The notes below the pieces were generated by a model that was not told the DNA's origin, made no database searches, and saw only the letters and a list, made by a program, of their open reading frames with translations. 64,000 nt of DNA from Formicarius rufipectus (taxonomy: Eukaryota; Chordata; Aves; Passeriformes; Formicariidae): NCBI GenBank assembly GCA_013399695.1, contig VXAU01002292.1, positions 817,670-881,669 on the forward strand. Reading direction: 5' to 3'. A program made the position numbers and the translations under genes. Positions 1 to 14,100 of this stretch are shown one piece after another (the stretch's first letter is position 1; each line of letters opens with the position of its first letter).

Positions 1-420
1 GGGGGGACGGACGGAGGATGGAGCCTCGGCCGCGTGGGCAGCGCCGGTCACGGTCACGGGGGCAGCAGCAGCAGCTGCTCCCCAGAGCCCGGCCGGGGGC
101 TCCGCGGGAACCGGGGCCGGCGTCGGGGCCCCGCCGTTCGCGGGGTGTCGGGTGGGTGGTTGTGCTGGAGCGGTGTCGGCGCGTGGAGGGTCACGGCGTG
201 CGGGGCCGGGGAAGGGCGCTGCGAGGGAACCGGCCGCCCCTGCCCGGATCACCACCCGCAACCTCTACCCGGGTCATCGCCCGCTGCCTCTACCCTACTT
301 TTCCCTGCGGTGTGTCCACACAGGCTTTTGTAAATAGAAGGGAACAAACTCTGAACCAGCAGAATGCGACCCGGCCGCAGGCCAGCAGCCATGTGACGGC
401 TTCCACATAGCGTTGACGCA
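1..420 (+). promoter_or_regulatory. BEND3: CpG island, probable BEND3 promoter and noncoding exon 1
   Basis: The first ~400 bases are strongly GC-rich with dense CpG and then fall abruptly into AT-rich, CpG-poor sequence. BEND3 lies downstream on the plus strand, and its first coding exon (8109-8153) starts at a splice acceptor, so at least one upstream 5' UTR exon is required; this island is the natural place for it. No single splice donor stands out (a GTGGGT near position 150 is one option). The window edge may cut the island. Reading frames here are open only because GC-rich sequence lacks stop codons. Confidence 0.6.
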
Positions 421-3400
421 GTCCCAGAGCTTTTTGGATTCAAGTGCGAGTAGGATTTGTCACTGCCACCTATAAACACGGTGTATGCCTGACCCTTGAG
501 GCAGAGACATTTAAATAGGGAAAGAGAAACCTTTTCCTTCTGGCCAATGCCTGGTAATCAGATTATGAATTTACTTGAATGATTACATCTAGCAAAAAAA
601 AATAATTACCAATATATGTCAATACATTTTCGTCTTCTCTCCTGCTAAATCAAACTCAGCATTGGACCAACTGAACTTTTTATCTTTGCTAAGTGTTTTC
701 ATAGGGTAGGGTAAGTCCAATGGATAAAAGTAAAGAAAAGTTGAATGCAATTTGGAGGTAAGTTTAAATTGTCTGCACAGTATTTTAGAGTAAGAGCAAG
801 GAATGAGAGGGGAAAGAGGAAAGTATTGAGGAAAACAAAATGTTTGTAACAGACATGGGTAAAACACATCGTTGAAGAGAAGACAAATTGATGCATTAAT
901 GCTGGAAATAAACCAGGTTAGTGTTTTGCCGAATGTTGCAAGATTAAATTGCTGTTTGGTAAAAGTACAGGGAACAGATTGAGAAGACACTGGTTTTACC
1001 CAAATGGTGAGAAAACTGAGAAGAGTGATTGCCCCCTCCTCCTCCGCTTTTTTAAAATTTATTTAAACTGCAGCTTCAGATGTATCTCGAACAAAATCTA
1101 AAAGACCCAAATTATTAACATGTCCTCTAAGTCCTATTGGCAAAATGCCTGTGTTGCAGACTGACTTCAGTGGAGGCTTGAGGCTTCCTGTCCTGTTCCA
1201 CAGGGCAGTAAAGAAGGTTTTCAAACTGTGTTAAGTATAGGGATTGTTACTGTCCAGAAAAGAGAGTAGTGCTTTCAACAGCATCTGCTGTTTTTTGAAA
1301 AATACCTTTTTAGTAGTTTTGGAACATATATTTATAGTGAGAGCATGTTTGCAATGTTGGAATACTGTTTTCTAAGTTATTTAATATTTCAAATGTCAGT
1401 GCTGGATATAAATAAAATTTTTTTCTTAAAAATTGCCCTCTTAGGTCACTCACTAGCAGCACCCTACTATCTCAAAATGGAAAGAACAGATTTTAGTGTT
1501 CTTTATATTGTCTAGTTGCATTTTGCTCATTGTTCAGTTAACCAAGGCAACATTCATGTTTCACAATTTCTGTAAGACGAGTGGTCAATCTGAATTCAGT
1601 TATCTGTTTTGTTGTTTGGGGTTTTTTTATAAAGGTGGTTTCAGGTATCAGACTTCTTCATCCTTCTACCTCTTCAAAATTTGAAAGGCCTTTTCAAAAT
1701 TTTGTAGTATTTCAAGTCAAATCATTGGCCCGTGGATCTGGACAAAAGGGTAACATTGCCTCTAAAAAGTACATCATCTGGCTCAGTCTTGGAGTGCTAT
1801 TTATATGTAATTCAGTTGCATTGAATTCAAGTTGCATTGTTTTTTTACAAATTGGAGGACTCAAATGTACCCTGAGGATAATTGCAATATTGAAATTATT
1901 GAACCCAGTGCTACAGCTAGGAAGTAGAAGATGCAGATTACTTGGCTCCCAAAGTAGAACCCAGAACTCACAGTTCTCTAGGTTTATTTCTCAGCCCAGC
2001 AGGAGAGCTTTCCAAGAGAGAGCCTGGAAAGCAGCACGCACCCTGAGCAGGAGGCAGCTCCTGGGCAGCCTGAGCAAAGGGCACATGCCTCCAGTCCTTT
2101 TTGCCTCTGGGACTGCAGGGCTAGGTATTGAGAACTGTTGTTTCCTCTCATTATTTCAAACTGTTATGTAGGAATCAATCTTCTAAAACATCATGAGGAA
2201 CACAATTTTGCAGTGTTGCCAGGCAGTTAGGGCAGCCTTTTGCTCACCTGCTGCATGAAGCAGGACTGCTTCCACCTACCCACACCAGTTTTCAAGACTG
2301 GAGGCTTCCCTTGGGAAGCATTAGGCACTTTGTGTGCTTTATCCAGTGCACATTTCTTATGAAATACAGACAGAGATCCAGAGACAGGGAGCAGCACCTC
2401 AGACGTTTGAGTGTCTGCTGAGTGTCTAACTGCTACATCATTGTCATTTGCTGTGAATGAATATATGTAAAATAGTTTTGATTGTCTCTAATTGTGTAGC
2501 ATAATACCATTGCAATTTTGTGATAAAGTCCTGTTGCAGGATGGCTTGTGTAAGAGGAGGTGCTATTTTGGGCTGTCAAAGAACAGTTCAATGTACACAT
2601 CCTGTAAAATTTATCCAGTTGTATCTCCTTAAAAGATCAGCTTTTTTTGGTGTTTCTGTCATTTATTTCGTTCGTTATGTTACCTATGCTTTAAGAGAAG
2701 TGTTGCATCTTTAGCTGCATGCTGAAAGTAAGGAAATTGAGCCATTTATTCCACATGTGCTATTCACCACACATTTAATGTTACTATGTCCTAACATTTG
2801 ACTGAAATTTAAAGAGCAGTTCACCTCTTTAGAAACAAGTACCACTCAAGAAAAATACTTTTCGTTGAAGCCTCTGAGTTTTATATGTGAAGCAATCTAC
2901 CACCTTGATGTTTTAAAAGGAATAAACATAATACCCAGTGTCTAAACCTCTGAATTTTTAATAACATTCTTATAATTGATAATGAAAAATTAGGGATATT
3001 CCTTCCAACCTGCATGAAGATACTAAAATACTTAGTGGTACAGTGTGCATCCAAGAAGCAACATCTACACATTTACCATGCATTAGTGAACTGATCAGTG
3101 CAATGTTATGCAAGTATTTAAATTATAAATGACAAGCTTCTCTAAAACTGATAACCAGCATTATTGTTATTATAGTATATTAGTTAAGGTAATGATTAAT
3201 TTGCATTTGTGATTATAATTAACAAGTGTTATTAAATTAGAATTGCTTTTCACATACAGCATGTATATGGTTTTGTACTGTTCTGCATGTCTTTTGCACT
3301 ATTTTTTCATTTGCCAGAACTTAGTACATTAGATATGGGAATTTGAAGACTAAAAGGCTACTTCTTCAGTTAAAAACAGCAGAGCAGCAGTATTTTTTTC

Positions 3401-6400
3401 TGGTGGATTTTTTTTTGTTTGTTTTTAATGTCAGGACTTGAAAGTGATCAGTCAGGCTTTCTTTAAAAATTACTGCAAAGGCATAGAACCACATTCATTG
3501 TACATTATCAGCAAGACCTTTCCTCTTTACGTGGTGCTTTTACAATGATCACAGTTATAAGACAGCTCAGGAAAACATCCTCCAAGGCCAACACATTTTT
3601 AGATGGTAAATTAGGGGAAGGAGAAGAATGCACGTTATTGGAACAATTTAACTTGGGCTTATGATTCAGTTTAATTTTGTATATCAATGACTAGGTACAC
3701 TTCTATGCTACTTTTAAGTAGCAATATGCATTACATGGGATGATACGAGACTGAAATACAGTTGCAATTTTGCTCCCTTACTCATAAAATCTTTTGTACC
3801 CAAGTGCTTTAAATCCTTAAGGTGTCAATGCATATTTCAGGTAGGTGCATTTTTGATAAATGGATCACATTTTTTGCTCTACTTGCAAAAACAGCATTAT
3901 GGTCGTAGTTAGCACTAAATGCACAGAGAAACGTTCGAAAGCCTTATTTTTAAAGTGTTCTTCCATGCTTTGGAACTCGCAGCATTGCACTGTGCTTTGA
4001 GCTTGTCTGTTAACCATGGGTAATACTATTTCAATGTTGAATGTTGGTGTCAAAACCTGGTAAGTTTTTGGAATAGAGGCATGCGTCTAAGCGAGAGTAA
4101 TGGAAGTAGGAAGTGTTAAGTACCCTCGTTAAGCTTGTTCCTTGCCTAATGAGAAGGAAGAGCAGGATCTTTGGAAAGGGAATTCGGCTAACAGTGACAG
4201 CCAAGCTGTGCTGCGACTTCCATTCTTTCCCTACCTCCTTGGTTCTGGTTAGTGACATAACTGCTGTTGTAGGTGTTTGCTGTGTTTTGGAATCCTCCTT
4301 CTAGAGGATTTACCAGAAAATAGAATGTACTGCGGCATCAGTCAGTATCACAGCAAGCTACAAGCTGCCAAGGCTAGTTGCTTTGCCAGCCACTGTTGCA
4401 GGCCTGGGCTCCCACCTTCAGCACAGAGTGTTCAGTGATTCCTAGAACTAGCTAACTGCTGTCCTCTAGATAGCATTGAGTCATTATTAGGCTGAGGGTG
4501 ATAAGTGTATTTATCTTCTGTTTTGAAAAAAGATTGAAATATGTTTTGTGTACTTAACATGACAAGTAGCAACTGCCAGGTGTTTGCTTTATTGTGTGAA
4601 TTTCTTAATTGCTTTTTGCAGTACTTTGCCCCAAGATCTTTTTTTATTCCCCCTTTGCTTATTTTCACAGTCTGGGCCACAATGCTGTCTCAAAACAGAT
4701 TTTGACACTGCTACCTCTTTTAAAAAGACAATAATTATTATTTATAAGTACTGATGCACAGCAAACTATTTTAAAGAATCTGAAATATCTTTAGTGGACT
4801 TCAAATAATCAACAAAATTATTGTTAACCTTACACAGGCATACATATATGGACATGTACAGACTCAGACTTTCCCGCTTCCCATAAACCCTAATTTCCTG
4901 TGGAAGTAGTTGCTCTGTTGATATCTCTGTGCCTCTTCAGTACTTGAGAGTGGGTCTATTGTGACCCAAATTTGAGCAAGATGGTGATATGATAAGTAAG
5001 GTTTCATTTACCCTGAGATTGGCTCTACTGGTTAAGAGCACGGTCCTAATATCACCTAGGTGGTGGACTCAATCCCTATATGGGCCTTTCACTTGAGAGT
5101 AGAACTTGATGATCTTTGTGGGTCCCTTCCAACTCAGAATATACTGTGATTCTGTGATTCAGTGGTTGAATCTATTGGCTTGCTGATGTGAGAAGAGATT
5201 TTAATTCTTCCTCTCCATCCCAGACCTTGTGTATACTTCTGATCTGGGCCTGATTACTTGCCTTACCCTTTACCTCTCTGAATTACAGGGAAAGTAACTC
5301 AGGGGGCAAAAAAAAAAAAAAAGGTGAGCTTTCTTCTTACAGTTTATCAAGATGGAAAGTTAAGGTGGGCACCCATGCTTGACTGAGGGATGAGTTAGGG
5401 CTATGAGGCAGGAAATCAAGAGGCAATTGAATCCTGTCTCTTGGCAGAGGCTGTTTATGTGCTTCATTTTTTCATAATACCTGAGTTCTTACAAATCTCA
5501 CAAAGAAGACAGGAAACTAGATAAGGAGACAGATAGTACTAGGGCTCCCAAAAAGGAAAACGTTTGAGCTTGTGCTTTGTTTGGCACCCTAGAGGTCAGG
5601 TATGAAACCCAGTCTTTCCAGGCCTCACTGGTTCCGATACTTGCTGTGACTGTTTGCTTTAATTGTGTTCTGGCAGTTTTCAAATTAAAAAAAAAAAAGA
5701 AAAAAAAAAAGTAATAGCACTGTGTTTCAAATTTGTGAAACAATGTTTTGACTTAATGTTATTTGACCTGAATTTGGGACAGCTTTGATCTTCCTGATGT
5801 TGCCTCCTTCAGAAAGTTAACTGTTAACCAGCATATGTTCTTTAGTTTTCACTTTTTTACCAGTTCTAAAGAGTGGCACTTCAGACCCTGATTTCTCTTT
5901 CCAGTTTGATTGTATTCTCTGAGAGGAATTTTTCTAAAGCATTCTGTCTATTTGAATAGCAATAAAAGCAGGAGTTACAAAGAAATTATAATTCCATATA
6001 TATCCTCCTAAATATTTTGTGTTCCACCCACTGCCTCTTTTGTAGCCCTTTTGACTCTATATTTCACATTTTTTAGTGTTTTACTCTGTTATGTTGGTCT
6101 AGGATTATCTGGAAAACCATTTTCATTTCCGTTACAGAATATTCTGTAGCAGTATTGGCAAATTTGCTTACTGTCACCTCAGGCCCTCATCAAAAGACTA
6201 CGTGTCACACTCCTTCAGCACTGGCATATGTTGGTCTTGTACCACAGCCCTCAGATCTCAGCCTAGTCCACCATGGAAAAGAACAAGAAAGATCTAGACA
6301 CTGAATATCAATGTATCTGGGATATCAAAGCAAAATATGAAGAGTTAGTACTTTGTGTTTTTCTTAAGGTCTAGCTGAGCTTTTTGATGGTACTGTGTGA

Positions 6401-8108
6401 AGTACACTGTTGTAGAATACTTCATGAAGAGCTGAAGTTGCTCTGTCTAAATTGGTAGTTACTGTTGAGTTGGAAAGACTTGGTGTTAACCCATGCCACC
6501 CTATCAGGTGCTTTAGAAGTTGGTGTGGGCCACTTAAGTTTCATGCTGTTATGTCTCTACAGATGTAGATTGCAAAAGTTTAAGTGATGTGATTATAGTA
6601 CTATTAAGCTATCATAATTTATATACAGATCAATTAATAAATGCCAGTCCTGAAAGAGGCAATTATGGTGGGTAAAAGGAGAAGGTGTCTGAGGGGTTTG
6701 TAGTAGCTCTATGTCCAGCTCAGAGAGACTTATTTTTATACATAATGATGAAGACAAGTTCATGTTATCCCCTTGAGGATGCCCTTTACAAGGCTTTATA
6801 TAGGGGCCAAGTGGAAGATCAGCACATCAAAAAGTATTTTTGCTTCAAGGGTGGCCCAATATAAGCTGATTTTATAACTGTGTATCTTTTGTAGTTGTAC
6901 AAAATCTAATCCAAAATGGAACTTCATACTTGCCGTTACAGCATGCATATGCATGTGTCAGTTGCTGAAAAATTAAAATTCCTATCTACACAGCATTGAA
7001 GTGTTTTGAGTTTTTTAATAATATCTCGAGGTTTCAAAGAAATAAAATACTATTCAGGAGAGAACTACAGACTTTTTTTCCCCGTCCATAACAGATTCTC
7101 TTTATCTCCCCATCTCTCTTTTGAATTTCATTATGATTCCCACTCTTGGGCTGTATATACACTTTTGATTGACTGGTTTGATTCACTTGCACTTGTAAAG
7201 TAATAATACTGTGGGGCCAAGTGAACATAATGCTCTGCATAGATGAACATGAGCAGAGCGTGACAGTTTACCAGTCACCAGTTTACCACTTGAGAGTGTC
7301 AGTTTGCATCTGCATGCCCTGTAAGGGTCAGTGAGATCCGATTAAGTTGTTTGCTTTGTAGATCTCCCAAGATTTAGAATATCTTTCAAGAACTTTTCCA
7401 AAGATGGATGTTTGCACCAAGTAACTTGCAAAATTAGTTTTCAAGTAAACAAATACAGCTGAAATGTGAGAAGTAACACTGAAATCATTCTAGTATAATA
7501 CATAGATTTGTTTTTCCTTACAAGAAACACTTGTTATTTAGAGATTGACAGAAAGGACTTAGTGTAGATCTGTCTGCATTGTTCTGCTTGAACTTATGCG
7601 ATCGATATCAAAAATTCCAGGATTTTTAAATGAAAAGTTACTCCAGCATGTATATTACAGTTTTTGATGAGTTTTCATTTTATGATGCCTTTGTGTCACC
7701 CACAATGACAATAGGAAAACATCTGACTGTAATAAGAACTAGTGACATTGTACAGGATAGAGAGTTTAATACAGTTAACTTCCGTTTATATACTGCCAAT
7801 ATAGAGAAGGTGAGAATGATTTTTACTTTTCATCAGAGCAGAAAAAAAATAAGAGTTCTAAATATTTTCCTAGCTGCTGGACGTTGTCTGCAATGTAGTT
7901 TGCATGTTGACAGGTCTATAGGTCGCCATGAAATGTACTGAAAACAACTAGTTGTTACAGACGTACAGACTGGAAATACTGGTAATTATCTGTAGGCTGT
8001 TAATACCCAGTGCCTCTAGACGAAAAATAGTTCTAAGAACAGATGTAGGTATTTTCTGATTTCAGAAGATACTGATATTTATTGTTGTATTTTTGTTTTG
8101 TTCTTTAG
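421..8108 (+). other. Probable BEND3 first intron
   Basis: About 7.7 kb of AT-rich sequence between the edge island and the acceptor before the first BEND3 coding exon. The short open frames show no recognisable domain and no consistent splice signals. Contents seen: a tRNA/CR1 composite SINE (5014-5160), A-runs at 5308-5322 and 5687-5710, and otherwise unremarkable sequence. The acceptor at the right end reads TTGTTCTTTAG. Confidence 0.55.
5014..5160 (+). mobile_element. tRNA-Ile-headed, CR1-tailed SINE (TguSINE1-like)
   Basis: The left part (5014-5086) aligns by eye with a tRNA-Ile(AAU): a D-arm stretch CTGGTTAAGAGC as box A region, an anticodon-loop-like CCTAATA, a degenerate box B GGACTCAATCC at 5065-5075 and an acceptor-like GGGCC. 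It is directly followed by a CR1 3' end (GGGTCCCTTCCAACTC) finishing in two copies of the 8-base ATTCTGTG unit. A tRNA head plus CR1 tail is the published architecture of TguSINE1, a passerine SINE thought to be mobilised by CR1. The head is too degraded to be a working tRNA gene. Assignment to the exact subfamily is from memory. Confidence 0.75.
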
Positions 8109-8119
8109 TGAGATAGAAG

Positions 8120-11100
8120 ATGAATTCAGCTGAAATCACGGATGATGATGAAGGTAAAATCTTATACTTGGTGTAATTTTTGATCAGGTAAAAATGCTTG
8201 TTGAGTTAAAGCCTTTGTCATCTGATAAAGAATGAAGTTGGATCAAGACAAATTACATTAATGTTTTTTTAAAAACTATCTGAAATGCACCATTGTCTTC
8301 GTTACTCATATTTTCTGCTCAATGTCCTTCATGCTTTAGATTCTTCTTTGGGGAAGAAACTGTCATTTACTGGAAAACGGAATGATTTCATTCTGGGGTG
8401 GTCTCAACATGCATTTTTTAAAACACATTTTCATAAAAAGAAACAAGCTGCAAAAGATTGTATTAAAAGTGTCTTGGTTTTCTGAAGAGGGTACTTTATC
8501 TTTCTAAACCTTCTTGTTTTCCAGGAAAAATTCCTAAAAAAAATGTGAAAGTAGAAACAGAAAATGAAGATGAAGCTCTGGACTGCTCAGTAACATCCAG
8601 ATCTGCTGAGAAACATTCACTAGATGGTGCAGTAACTTGCCTGCAAGATTCCAACAAACGGAAACAGACCCCACTTGGTTGTGATGGTTCAGGAGGCCAG
8701 CAAGATGCCTTACCCAGTGTGAAGAAAAGACGCTTTACACAAGAGGTATCTTCTCTATACATCACTGTGGGTTTTTTGATCGTATTTCTTAGGCTAAATT
8801 CCTTGCTGCTATAAGTAAAATGCAAGTCTTTTAGCTTGATAATGAGTTTGATGCAGATCTGGCTAATCTTAAGGCAGTTTGCAGATATATCTGTGCGTTC
8901 TTTAAATAACATAGGAACAGTTGTATTTATAAAGTACAGTTATAGGTTAATTCATTCATTCTGTTGTTTGTCAGAGAACGTAGGAGCAGGAAGTGATTTG
9001 GAGTAACTGGGTATGACTCTGATTACAGTTCCTCTCATGTCACACAGTCCTTCAGCTGGATCCTCAGTGATAAAATCAGGGCTATAATTCTTCCTTTGAC
9101 ACAAATTTGATGTCAGTGAGACAAGTATAAATTTGTGTATTTTTTGAAAGATAAAAATGCAGGGATGCAGAAGACTTCAGCATATCAAAAGTGGAATGTA
9201 TTACAACTTCTGGTACAGCATCCCACTTGTGGCAATCCAAGTGTTTCTCTAGCTATGAAGGAGATGCCCAGTCTCTTCCTTCATCCTGATCAATTGTTTC
9301 ATCTCTCTAGCACTGGGAGATTAATTAAAAATCTTTGCCAAAACAGAGCAAGCTTGTTTTTGTCCTTGTTCTTTTTAGTAGGGGGAGCAGTGATAATCTG
9401 TTCATGGAAGAGTCTGCATGTGGGAAAACTCATGGGATGTTGTCCACCTCCAGCACTTGCTTTCCAAGACTAAAATTCTCCTTTTTCATCTCTTCTTCAG
9501 GAGTCACCTTATATTTTTATTGCTTCCTTTGAGAGTCCCGAAAGAGTAGTGTCCAGTGCTAGTCACATCTCTCCTGACGCCCTCTAGAGCAGTATAATGA
9601 CCTCCTGTTTTTCACACTCAGCACTTTATTAAAATAACCTAGATTCAAATTCATCCTCTTTTGAATAACTTCAGGCCCTGGGTTATATTTAGTTTGTGAC
9701 CTACTCTAATGCACATATCCTTTTCTGCTGTTCTGCTACCTAGCCAGTTATTCCATGTTGTATTTGCTCATTTCATGTCTCCTTTCTTGTCATAGTTCTC
9801 TGTATTTCTTTTTCTTGACTATCATCTCTCTGACTTCTCAGGGCTGTTTTTTTCCGTGAATGCCTCTGGTAGGTAGGTTTTGATCTTATTATGTGGTCTC
9901 TTTCTTTTTCTTTTTACAATTGTTTCCTTACATTCAGATTCTTAGAAGAGCTTTATAATGGTCTCTGAACTGTGCTTGCTTTATATTTTAATGTTTACCA
10001 GTAATAAATTTTAAAATTTAATTTGAAATTAAACATAACTTTGGACTTAAAATATCAGCAATTGACCGAGCAATGGTGAAAATTCATTTTTGGCTGACTC
10101 CAGTGAATCAGCGTGTTTAGTTAAGTAACCAACCAGAAATAGACCTCAATCCTAACAGCATTTTTTAAGTTACTTACTTTTTTAGTACCAATATTTTGTT
10201 TTAATTGGTGACTGTTTCAATTTAAACAGTGGACAGAATCTTAATTATTTTCAAAAATGTTGTGCTTGTAGTATATTTTTAACACACATTGCCTAGGCAT
10301 CTATGTGTGATATAAACAGAGCTGTACTTTTTATTGGGCCAGTGATTATATTACTAAAATACTTTGTATCTGAAGACATTTCTTTTTTCTTTTTTTTTTC
10401 TAAGTTCTGAATGCTGATTCATAGCCAGAAATTAATTTCCCATGATTTTCTTCTTAAAAAAAAAAAAAAAAGAGTAGATTGTAGGTTTAAAAATTTATGT
10501 GCAAGACTTTTTGAAATTTTCATGTGTTTGATAATCTTTCTGTTTCTTGCTGATATATTTTTTTATTCTTTACTCATATGCTAGAATATTATGTACTGTG
10601 TTCTTACAGATATTTAGACTTTGTTTATTAAGCATATTAAAGGTCATAAATCAGCTGGACTGACTGCATCTGGAGTATAAAAAGCACAATCTTGTGTACA
10701 TCGAGTCTAATAGAACAATATCTTTGCTTTTTCTTTGATGGTACATTAGAACTGATCATCTTAAATGGATGTAGTATTATCTGAAATACATGGATATTTC
10801 AAGATCAGTGTTAGAGAAAACTAATTAAAAATATTAAAATACTTGTTTAATTGGAGAATTTACAAACAGCTATGTATTTATGGTGTGAATAGTGCTGTTC
10901 CCAGATGGAAACTATAGACAAAAGCAAAAGGAAGGAAAATGAGAATGCATCTGAAGTAAAAATCCTTAAATACAGGCCCAAATGTTTTGTTATCTGTTAG
11001 CTGAACACTATGTGTTTATGAAATGCAGGTAACCAAATCTGTCACAAAACCAAATCAAAACACTGTGAACTGTGCTAGTGAAAGGGCAGAAGTTTTGCTG

Positions 11101-14100
11101 CCATTGCAGTGAAGATCTGCTTAAGTTCTTAGCATGAGCTCCAGAGCTCTGTGTCCAAAACTAAGTGCCAGCTTTCACAGTCTCACCATCAAAGTGCCAT
11201 AAGGTTCTTAAGGCAATAAATTAGTGTTCTTTAATACACATTCTAATACTGCTTTGCCCTGACGTGTGTGAGGTGTGCATTAATAGAAGTTACCCCCCAC
11301 ATTGCCAAGTTTTATTATATAATTAATTAGGGAAAATAAACAGCAGGATGTTAACTGAGTACTGACAGATACCTGGTGGCCCATGGCAAGCTATTTAGTA
11401 GAAAAGGAATGAGTCTCATGCTGCATGTGAAGGAATATTTGGGATATTCTCTGTTAACAAGAGTTAGTGGAAGAGCTAGTTAATTATGTAGCAGATCTCA
11501 TTGTGTAAGAAATGTTTTGTTCTTTTGCTCTAAACCCGTAAAATAATTTATAATTCAGTTTGGGTGTCTGACTAGAGAGCAATACTGTGTTTATTGTCAG
11601 TGGACATTATCATGGCCTGCTTTGAGGTAGTACCTGTTTGATGAAGCTCTGTTACCATCTGAAAATACCTGTGTTTCTCCCCTGACAAGTATAGGTGGTG
11701 TATGATAACTTCAGTCACAGCATAGGAGCCTACAGTTAGGTGGGAGCAATGTGGATCTCAGTCCACTCACAATTTGGTCTGTGTTCTGGTATTTTACAAG
11801 TCACAAAGAACTGATTTAGCTAGGGTATATCATACTGCTCTGGGGGTAAATGCCACCTTTAACAGCTGGTGGTGGTACAGACCTCTGGTTCCTCACTGTC
11901 CTCTCAGCAAATGTGCTTTACTATGAGTGGGACAGTCTACTAAATGCATCTCCTTTGCATTACACTTGCATTTGATTGTCTGTCCATCCACACAGCTTTG
12001 GGTGTGAAAACAGGGTTTCATATGTAGGGTTATATGATGTGAGTGAGAACAGAACATGAAATCATAACCAGTTTAACTGTGAGTGCTGGTTCCTGAATTT
12101 GGAGTGGAAACCAGCTTGTGCTTTCTGAGCCTCTTTTGAGTATATATTGCATTATAAATTAAAAAGTAATTAGATTCAATTAGTCACTGCAGTAAGCAGA
12201 TGCCAAGTGTGAGTACACATAGGGATCACATTCATTTCATGAGTTACAGTTCTGTTTTTTCAAAAAGAAACCTTAATTCACGTTCCTCACTGTAGGACAT
12301 AGTGGAGTCTTCACTAGAATTTCAGATTTCTTGTGGTTCTCAGACCTCAAGTCTGTGTTTCATTTGTTTTAAAACTTGAATGCAAATTCTGTAGTTTTTT
12401 TATCTAATTAATGTTCTGTAGTATAAGCCAAGGAAGATGTTTCAGTACAGTCTTCTCTAAAATCTGGGAGTGCTTTCTCATGTTTGAATTCTGTATGTTG
12501 GATTTTGGTTCTGTTGCATCTGCTTAACTTCCTAAGAATTATTTGCAATATCCATGTGTTTACAAAACAAAACAAAAAAAACAAGCCCTGCATATTTGTT
12601 GTGAGATAATGAAAATGTTTGGTTCTAATTTTAAGCAATGAGGAAGAATTACAAATTATTGAGAACATTAATTCTTTAAGAGCTCATTGCTGTTTTTATA
12701 TAAATAATTTAGAAAATTATAAATGCATGAGTCTAAACTTCCCTGCATTTTAGAAATAAAGAAATCTTAGGCTTCCTTTTTAAAAAGATAATACCAAAGT
12801 ACTTTTCACTTTAAGTTTTTATTAATTAGAATATCTTGTAAAAATTAAGTAATTTTTAGGATTTGTTTGGGAGTTGTGCACTATTATAAAGATTTTTTTA
12901 AAGTTCTATATAAACCTTCCACATTAGAGGAGAATAAGCATCAATTTTGTGTGTTACAGTCTTTGTCACATTTTCAAAAGTTGGACTAAAGAGAGTGCTG
13001 GAACATGAAATGCAGTTGTTGGAGGCAGTGGCAAGGTCACAGGACTAGGAGTCAGAAAATCTAGATGCTATTCTTGGCTCTGTTGCTGACTTGTTGCCAC
13101 CCAAATTCTCTACAGCCCAGGATCTTCATATGCAAGATGAAGTCTAATGATACTTAATTTGGCAGAGTATTTAGAGCTCAGTGGGTAGAGAGTACTAAGA
13201 ATTATTACTGCAGTTCTAGTCCATGGAGAAAGCAAAAAAAAAAAAAAAAAAGAAAACCTGAATAATAGTTTACTGTATTTTTATTTTTCCTGGTGAATTA
13301 ATTAATTTTGGTTATTTGACACAAGTCCCCTGGAGAAAATTTGGCTTTGCCATATTTATGTAACAGTGCCTACTTAAGGGTCACTTATCTATAACTAATG
13401 TTTTTAAGGCATTCTTACTAATACAGTGTTTATTCATTTGAAGGGCTCCCTTTCAAACATGAGGAACAGAGATACTGGCTCACCCACTCAGGTAAATGCA
13501 GAGCAACCAAACAAGAACAAGAATTCTAATGTAGCATGGCTCAGTGAAGAAGAGTCCTTCAGTGACACAATCACTCCATCTTATAAAAAGCCTCTCTATG
13601 GCATCTCACATAAAATCACAGAGAAGAAGAACCCACCAGGAACAGAGCAGTTTGCTTCTTATGAGTTGTTTGAAAAACTCAACCCCAGCAGTCCCTCGCA
13701 AATTCGGACTTTGAACGACCAACGCAAAAGAGACTCGGCCACAGCCATTGCTGTAGCAGCAGCCCCAGCAGATTCAGACTCAAATATATATTCTTTGATT
13801 CAGAAAATGTTTTACACGCTTAACACCCTCAATACCAATATGACTCAGCTTCACAGTAAAGTTGACCTGTTGTCTCTGGAGGTCAGCAGAATTAAAAAAC
13901 AAGTCAGTCCAGCGGAGTCCGTGGCTGACTTCAAGCCTCCCCCGGAGTACCAGCTGACTTCCACGGAACTCAAACAAATCATGGATCAAAGCACGTCAGG
14001 CGGAGACCTGGCTTGCCGGTTGCTAGTGCAGCTCTTCCCAGAACTCTTTAGTGATGATGAATTCGGCAGGAGCTGCAGTGCATGCGGCTTTCTCAACAAA

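Noticed and set aside
5014..5086. Possible tRNA-Ile gene
   Set aside because: Box B is degenerate, stems do not pair and a CR1 tail follows directly; it is the head of a SINE.
13426..13443. BEND3 start at the Met at 13426
   Set aside because: This stretch is intron ahead of the acceptor at 13443; upstream exons supply the conserved N-terminus and join in frame.
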